From: an uncultured Mollicutes bacterium
Lineage (GTDB): Bacteria > Bacillota_I > Bacilli_A > Acholeplasmatales > Anaeroplasmataceae
DNA length: 64,000 nucleotides
Assembly (NCBI GenBank): GCA_900540705.1
Contig: UQGR01000003.1
Span: forward strand, 6,724-70,723
Direction: 5' to 3'
This document shows, piece after piece, positions 59,261 to 64,000 of this stretch. The notes below the pieces were generated by a model. That model made no database searches. It saw nothing but the letters and a program-made list of their open reading frames with translations, and was not told the DNA's origin. How positions within the stretch are numbered: position 1 is the stretch's first letter; each line of letters opens with the position of its first letter. A program made the translations under genes and the position numbers.

Positions 59261-59941
59261 GTGGAGGGAGATGGAAAAGACCTTCTTTTATTGCATGGCT
59301 GGGGAGCATCTCTTCTGACATTTTCTAAGCTGGTAAAAGCCTTCAGCGGGTTCAGAGTATATTCTATTGATTTGCCAGGGTTTGGTGGTTCACAGGTTGG
59401 GGTTCCCTTAGGAGTGGAGGAAGTTGCCGATGTGATATATGAATTTGTGAAAGCCTTAGGAATAGAAAATCCTTGCTTACTGGGGCATTCCTATGGGGGA
59501 AGAGTATCTATAGTTTATGCAGCTAAATATCCGGTTGATAAGCTAATTTTAGTATCCTCGGCAGGAATTAAACAACGTTTGAGACTTTCAAAGCGAATGA
59601 AAATAAAGGTCTATAAGCTCTTAAAAAAATGCCATCTTCCTGTAAAGATGGGCTCAGAGGATTATCAGAACGCCGACAATGTCAAGAGGGTGATGCTAGT
59701 TAAAGCCGTCAATACAGATTTAAGAGAGTATATGAAAAGGATTCATAGCTCCACCCTTCTGGTTTATGGAGTAGAGGATGAGGTGACTCCACTAGAGCTA
59801 GGGTATCAAATTAAAGGGCTCATTCCAGGAGCTGTCCTGATTGAGATGGAGGAATGTGGTCATTTTCCTTATCTTGACCGACCGAGCTTTTTTTCCTTGA
59901 TTGTTATGAGCTTTTTGGTGGAGGGAAACCATGCAGATTAG
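59261..59941 (+). CDS. Alpha/beta hydrolase (start codon uncertain)
   Basis: 226 residues from GTG 59261. Oxyanion HGWGAS, nucleophile elbow LLGHSYGGR (Ser near 80), and late ECGHFPYLDRPS with catalytic His; acid in VEDEVTP. In-frame codons upstream encode LELNGFKIHYE, which looks like the natural N-terminus of this family, but there is no ATG, GTG or TTG between the in-frame stop at 59207 and 59261; ATA at 59222, preceded by AGGTTGGTG, sits where an ATG would be expected. The gene overlaps the murF-like gene by 11 bases. Substrate unknown. Confidence 0.85.
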   Translation: MEGDGKDLLLLHGWGASLLTFSKLVKAFSGFRVYSIDLPGFGGSQVGVPLGVEEVADVIYEFVKALGIENPCLLGHSYGGRVSIVYAAKYPVDKLILVSSAGIKQRLRLSKRMKIKVYKLLKKCHLPVKMGSEDYQNADNVKRVMLVKAVNTDLREYMKRIHSSTLLVYGVEDEVTPLELGYQIKGLIPGAVLIEMEECGHFPYLDRPSFFSLIVMSFLVEGNHAD

Positions 59942-61403
59942 TATTTTTATCTATGCCTTCCTCAAGCTATATTTAATATTGAATATCTACCAGCAGGCCC
60001 ACTATCAATTTAAGTTTTATTTGAAGCATTTTCTTTTTAATTTTATCTTTTATGATACATTTCCTATGATTGTTCTTATGATAGGAATATTCAATCCTAT
60101 TCCTGTCATTCAAATCATCTGCAGTATTTATCTGGTGCTATTTGCCGTATTTTATTGTATCGCCAGGGTAAAGCTTAAATTTACGAAACGAATCTGGCGG
60201 TTATCTGGGCTTTGCCTTTGTTATTTGGGGCTTGGTCTAATTCCTTATGTAGGACCATTTCTGTTACTTATCCTAGAATTTAGTATCTTTCCAGTATTGG
60301 GGCTAGAGCGTGGAATCTCTTATGGGCTAAATCGTCCCTATCTGGTCAGCGCCAAACAGAAAATGGCAGGATATACAGGTAGGGTTATTGCCGTTACAGG
60401 ATCCTTTGGGAAAACCTCCACTAAGGTTTTATTAAATCAGGCATTAAATTTATTTGGTTCAGCAAGTGCAACCCAGAAGAGCTATAATACCGAGCTAGGT
60501 ATTTCTAAATTTATCAATGGAATTGCTGATGTGAATGTCTATGATACCTTAGTCTTAGAATTTGGTGCGAGTCACCGAAGGGATATTGCAAAGCTTAAAA
60601 AGATTGCCAGACCTCAGGTTGGCTTTGTTACGGGGATTGGGTATATGCATGTAGAAACCTTCGGTTCTCTGGAGACGATTATTGAGGAGAAGATGAGCCT
60701 TTTATCAGGTTGCGAGACTGCCGTTTTAAATTTTGACTGTCCTTACATTCGGGAGTATCCCGTTCCTAAGGATATTCATATTATAAGCTATGGTTTGGAA
60801 TATGGAGATTATCAGGCTAAACATATAGAAGACGGAGCCTTTGAGCTTTATTATAAGGATACTTCCTTAGGGGTATTTAAAACCTGCTTGGTGGGAAGAC
60901 ATCAAATTTTAAATCTTACAGGAGTTCTAGCCTATCTATATGAAATGGGAGCCTCTATGGAGATTCTAAAGAAGGGTGTTCTTTCCTTTCAGGGAGAAAA
61001 AAATCGGTTAGAGCTTAAAAAAATGAATCATTTTACAGTACTGGATGATTCCTTTAACAGCAACTATAAGGGGTTTATTGAGGCTTTAAATATTTTGAAA
61101 AATCATAAGGGGAAGCGTATTTTAATAACCCCAGGTATGGTAGAGCTTGGAAGGTATAAGAAGGAACTGTTTGCTGGTCTGGTCGAATATATGGTAAGCA
61201 GCTCTGATATTATCATCCTGATTGGCTATTATCAAACCAAGGAGCTTTATCGTACATTGAAGGAGTACAACAAGGAAATTTATTTGGTTAGAAATTTTAT
61301 GGAGGGATATCGTTTGTTTTTATGGATTGCGAAGCAGTATCAGGATAGCATGCTGCTGATTGAAAATGATGTACCAGATTTATACAGGGTGGGATTGATA
61401 TGA
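59931..61403 (+). CDS. Membrane-anchored MurF-like Mur ligase
   Basis: 490 residues. Residues about 1-125 hold three or four hydrophobic helices in place of the usual MurF N-terminal domain. The Mur ligase core begins at GRVIAVTGSFGKTSTK (P-loop 157-164), followed by the central-domain sequence QKSYNTELGI and LEFGASHRRDI, and the C-terminal domain with LDDSFNSNYKGFIEAL, as in MurF (DSYNANP-like). The position before ddl supports ligation of D-Ala-D-Ala to the UDP-MurNAc peptide at the membrane, though a different substrate is possible. Confidence 0.82.
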   Translation: MQISIFIYAFLKLYLILNIYQQAHYQFKFYLKHFLFNFIFYDTFPMIVLMIGIFNPIPVIQIICSIYLVLFAVFYCIARVKLKFTKRIWRLSGLCLCYLGLGLIPYVGPFLLLILEFSIFPVLGLERGISYGLNRPYLVSAKQKMAGYTGRVIAVTGSFGKTSTKVLLNQALNLFGSASATQKSYNTELGISKFINGIADVNVYDTLVLEFGASHRRDIAKLKKIARPQVGFVTGIGYMHVETFGSLETIIEEKMSLLSGCETAVLNFDCPYIREYPVPKDIHIISYGLEYGDYQAKHIEDGAFELYYKDTSLGVFKTCLVGRHQILNLTGVLAYLYEMGASMEILKKGVLSFQGEKNRLELKKMNHFTVLDDSFNSNYKGFIEALNILKNHKGKRILITPGMVELGRYKKELFAGLVEYMVSSSDIIILIGYYQTKELYRTLKEYNKEIYLVRNFMEGYRLFLWIAKQYQDSMLLIENDVPDLYRVGLI

Positions 61404-62389
61404 TTAGACTAGGTATTTTATTTGGTGGAAAATCGTATGAGCATGAGATTTCAATTATTACGGCTTATCAGCTAAAAAAAAGGTTAGAGCATAAATATGA
61501 AATTCATTTGCTTTATATGTCGTTAGAGGGAAAACTTTTTTATGCGAACCGAATGAAGATTAGTGATTTTAAATATGGCAGATATAAAAAGCTTAAAAAG
61601 CTCAATTTAAAAAAGCTAGAGCTGGATGTTTTAGTAGGGGCCATGCATGGAGAAAATGGGGAGGATGGTCTGGCAGCCAGCTTTGCCAAGCTGAACCATT
61701 TAAAATATTTAGGCTGTGATTTGTTAGCCTCCAGCTTAGCTTTAGATAAATACAGAAGTCATGCCTATTTGGCAAACAATGGGGTAAAGATGGTCAAAAC
61801 CATGTACTATACCTATGAGGACTATCTGCATAACAAAAAAATTAAATATATGCCTTGTATCATAAAGCCTATCTATGGTGGTTCCTCTATAGGCATCTCT
61901 GTAGCTAGAACTCCTGAGGAGCTAGATACAAAGCTCAGCGAAGCCTTTGCCTATGAGAAGGAGGTTGTCATTCAGCCCTTTTATGAGGAGCTAGAGGAAT
62001 ATAACCTAGCCTTAAATGAAACCTCCTTTTCCTTACTGGAAAAAATCAATAAGAAGGATACCATCTTTTCCTTTGAAAATAAATATAGTGATTCCTTTAA
62101 GGTGATGCATCAGAGTCTTTATGAAAATGAAAGATATTCAAGTTTTTGCAAGATTGCAAGAAAGGTCTATCAGCTGTTAGGTGCCAGTGGGATTATCCGG
62201 ATTGATTTCTTTATTTATGGAGAGGAAATTTATGTAAATGAGGTCAACACAACTCCGGGAGCCTTGGCGATGTATCTATTTGAGGATTTTGATAAGGTAT
62301 TTGAGGATTCCTTGAAGCTATGTTTAGCTAAGGAGGAAAAAGTTTATCCTAATGCACATTTCCTAATAAAAAATAATATCAACAAATAA
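61400..62389 (+). CDS. ddl: D-alanine--D-alanine ligase
   Basis: 329 residues. ATP-grasp features: LGILFGGKSYEHEISI start, GAMHGENGEDGLAASFA, lysine of KPIYGGSSIGISV, RIDFFIYGEEIYVNEVNTTPG and a C-terminal helix. The tyrosine/phenylalanine selectivity position is not assigned. It overlaps the MurF-like gene by 4 bases (ATGA), giving a peptidoglycan precursor pair. Confidence 0.95.
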   Translation: MIRLGILFGGKSYEHEISIITAYQLKKRLEHKYEIHLLYMSLEGKLFYANRMKISDFKYGRYKKLKKLNLKKLELDVLVGAMHGENGEDGLAASFAKLNHLKYLGCDLLASSLALDKYRSHAYLANNGVKMVKTMYYTYEDYLHNKKIKYMPCIIKPIYGGSSIGISVARTPEELDTKLSEAFAYEKEVVIQPFYEELEEYNLALNETSFSLLEKINKKDTIFSFENKYSDSFKVMHQSLYENERYSSFCKIARKVYQLLGASGIIRIDFFIYGEEIYVNEVNTTPGALAMYLFEDFDKVFEDSLKLCLAKEEKVYPNAHFLIKNNINK

Positions 62390-62429
62390 AAAATATGATA
62401 TAATAGCTTAAAAGGAGATGTGATATCCA

Positions 62430-63071
62430 ATGGAATATAGAAATGTAACCTGTACCCGCAGATTTCTAGCTTTTCTTATAGATAATCTAATTGTATTAAG
62501 TGTTGTCAATTTGATCTTACACTTTATTCCTTTTTATAGAGAACAAAGCAAATTCTTTTTGGATAGCTATTGGAAATTTTTGCAAGATACAACAGGTAGT
62601 TTAACTATTTTACAGGATTTATATAAAAGCATGATAGCGACCATCGGGATTCATATGCTTGTAGCTTTACCTTTATTCTTCCTTTATTATGTGGTGTTAG
62701 CTTATTTTTGGGAAAAACAAACGGTAGGAAGACTATTGGTTGGTGTGAGGGTCATCACCTACTATGATTCACAAAAGCCTACCTTCTCTCGGTTCCTTCT
62801 CAGGGAAATTATTGGAGGATACCTTTGCTTGACGGTCTTAGGAAATGGAATAATCATCTATATTGTCACCTGGATTTTGAGTGCAAACTCTGGTAGATCT
62901 CTTGTGGACTATATTGGAGGAACAAGGCTCGTGTATGCAAAGGGGATTCCAGTAAATTCTGAGGATGAATATGGAAAATCCAGAGAAGATGATGAATATA
63001 TAGAAGCTGAATTTAAGGAAACGGCACCAAAGGATACAGAAAAAATAGAGGAAGATTATAGGGTGTTCTAG
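62430..63071 (+). CDS. RDD-family membrane protein
   Basis: 213 residues. The RDD pattern (CTRRFLAFLIDNLIVLSVV at the start, then helices near 70-90 and 120-150 with EKQTVGRLLVGVRV) and an acidic C-terminal tail (about 180-213). TATAAT lies at 62398-62403. Transport or ion-related roles are known for some family members; this one is unassigned. Two bases separate it from the next gene. Confidence 0.9.
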   Translation: MEYRNVTCTRRFLAFLIDNLIVLSVVNLILHFIPFYREQSKFFLDSYWKFLQDTTGSLTILQDLYKSMIATIGIHMLVALPLFFLYYVVLAYFWEKQTVGRLLVGVRVITYYDSQKPTFSRFLLREIIGGYLCLTVLGNGIIIYIVTWILSANSGRSLVDYIGGTRLVYAKGIPVNSEDEYGKSREDDEYIEAEFKETAPKDTEKIEEDYRVF

Positions 63072-63073
63072 GT

Positions 63074-63619
63074 ATGAAACAGTTTATTTTACTTAAAACT
63101 TCCTCTGAAAATTATCCTTTTATTGTGGATGTTCTAAAAATGCTATTAGGAAATTCCATAGAAATTCGTCCTCAGCAGGAAGCCTTGGTGATCTATACAG
63201 GCACCTATGATAAACAGGAAGTCACAGATACGATTCGTTCTTTAGAGGCGGATCTAAACACTTCTATTATGTTATATTTATCCTCTACCAACAATCCTGA
63301 GTTAGAACAAGAGCTTGTGATGGATTTATTTTTGAAAGCTAGCTATAATTTTTATGATTTGAAATCCTTGATTATGGAAACGAATAACCTGCCTAGGGCA
63401 GAGGAAATTTTAAATTTGATTTTAGAGGGCACGGGTGTTTCTCTTCCAGTTATTCAGGCTATGGCAGATTGTGATTTAAATGCCTCAAAGGCTTCTCAGC
63501 TGCTTTACATGCATAGAAATACGCTGCTATATAAAATGGAAAGATTATTAGAATTAAATGGCTTTGATTTGAAATCCTTTTATGATGTCTACATTCTAAT
63601 CAAACTAATGAAGGCCTAG
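63074..63619 (+). CDS. PucR/CdaR-type C-terminal HTH protein
   Basis: 181 residues. The last about 50 residues (LNASKASQLLYMHRNTLLYKMER is read in two parts) match the PucR C-terminal helix-turn-helix of CdaR-like activators. The preceding about 130 residues have no sensor domain that I recognise. It directly follows the RDD gene and probably shares its transcript, ending at a hairpin. Confidence 0.75.
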   Translation: MKQFILLKTSSENYPFIVDVLKMLLGNSIEIRPQQEALVIYTGTYDKQEVTDTIRSLEADLNTSIMLYLSSTNNPELEQELVMDLFLKASYNFYDLKSLIMETNNLPRAEEILNLILEGTGVSLPVIQAMADCDLNASKASQLLYMHRNTLLYKMERLLELNGFDLKSFYDVYILIKLMKA

Positions 63620-63667
63620 AATTTCAAATATCCTCTTTTTAAATTTTAAATATAAATAATTACTTAT

Positions 63668-63715
63668 GGCATAAAGTCTGATTTGGTAAGATTTTATGCC
63701 TTTTACATTTTTTAT
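63668..63715 (+). terminator. Intrinsic terminator after the PucR-like gene
   Basis: GGCATAAA (63668-63675) pairs with TTTATGCC (63693-63700), followed by TTTTACATTTTTT. Confidence 0.7.
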
Positions 63716-63870
63716 AAGAAGAATAAGATAAGACTTAGAGGATGATATGTATATCGATAAAAAAGTAGAATGAAGATACTGGTCACAGTGATATGTCGAA
63801 CTTTGTCAAACTTTTTATAATCCTTTCATTTAAATTATATGTTAAAATATTAATAAGGAGTGAAAATTTT

Positions 63871-64000
63871 ATGCGTGATTATTATTTTAATAATTTAAAG
63901 AAAGAAGAAAAGAAAAAAGTTATTCAAGAGTATAAGAAAGAATATGCCAAAAGTGATTTTCAAAAAAGATTGCTTAGACTAATGATTTATAGCTTAGTAG
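63871..64000 (+). CDS. Partial gene at the right edge, unknown function
   Basis: ATG 63871 is preceded by AATAAGGAG (AAGGAG 63855-63860). The open frame runs to the window end, giving 43 residues starting MRDYYFNNLKKEEKKK, charged at first with a hydrophobic stretch beginning at the edge (RLMIYSLV), so it may be a membrane protein. No family can be named from this piece. Confidence 0.65.
   Translation, partial: MRDYYFNNLKKEEKKKVIQEYKKEYAKSDFQKRLLRLMIYSLV

Overview
The window is a dense, AT-rich, low-GC Gram-positive (Bacillota) chromosome segment. Endospore formation is indicated by a GerA-type germinant receptor set (597-3986), a YjcZ-type 30-residue peptide (40944-41036) and a LolA/GerS-like lipoprotein (30800-31753). 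Peptidoglycan genes (murF-like, ddl), WhiA, HPr kinase, anaerobic NrdDG and an SufCDSUB operon fit an anaerobic or facultative gut-type member of the Bacilli/Erysipelotrichia. The genus cannot be fixed from sequence reading alone. UGA is used as stop. There is no rRNA, CRISPR array, transposase, integrase or obvious phage.

Layout. 1-6440: end of a lipid kinase gene, gerAB-gerAA-gerAC, then two related Ig-like surface proteins on the minus strand. 6524-7891: a fluoride (crcB) riboswitch controlling a CPA-type cation/proton antiporter. 7986-10699: small accessory genes (membrane-bound XRE regulator, DUF6194-like protein, GNAT, MBL hydrolase). 10781-13298: a very AT-rich island with a promoter plus 20-codon mini-ORF, a secreted protein with a pre-peptidase-like domain and hydrophobic hairpin, and a small two-helix membrane protein. 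13441-13515: tRNA-Trp on the minus strand with its own promoter and terminator. 13673-18091: a 1472-residue membrane-anchored repeat protein with a CvpA-like N-terminus. 18465-21196: nrdD-nrdG.

21343-30692: ligA, uvrA, a small membrane gene, hprK, an lgt-ppaX fusion, whiA, acpS and a convergent DUF378 gene; the order recalls the B. subtilis uvrA/hprK/lgt/ppaX/whiA neighbourhood. 30800-34833: lipoprotein, anchored extracytoplasmic protein, tex. 34880-40755: two giant tandem paralogous lipoproteins with foldase-like features on the minus strand. 41137-43850: walJ/yycJ, rlmH, MATE exporter. 43958-48345: uxaB-uxaA-uxaC, which convert glucuronate/galacturonate to 2-keto-3-deoxygluconate. 48438-51801: two small membrane genes and a leuS broken by a frameshift near 49925. 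51855-53279: an aromatic-acid-exporter-like membrane domain fused to a degenerate HAD domain. 53328-58001: sufCDSUB. 58005-59024: mutY (minus). 59261-62389: alpha/beta hydrolase, membrane-anchored MurF-like ligase and D-Ala-D-Ala ligase in overlapping order. 62430-64000: RDD protein, PucR-type HTH protein and a truncated gene.

The least explained parts are the 10.8-13.3 kb secreted-protein/membrane-protein unit (a toxin-immunity-like arrangement, inferred only), the 1472-residue CvpA-like repeat protein, the twin giant lipoproteins, and the ArAE-pseudoHAD fusion. The leuS frameshift and a missing start codon in the alpha/beta hydrolase are sequence anomalies to verify.
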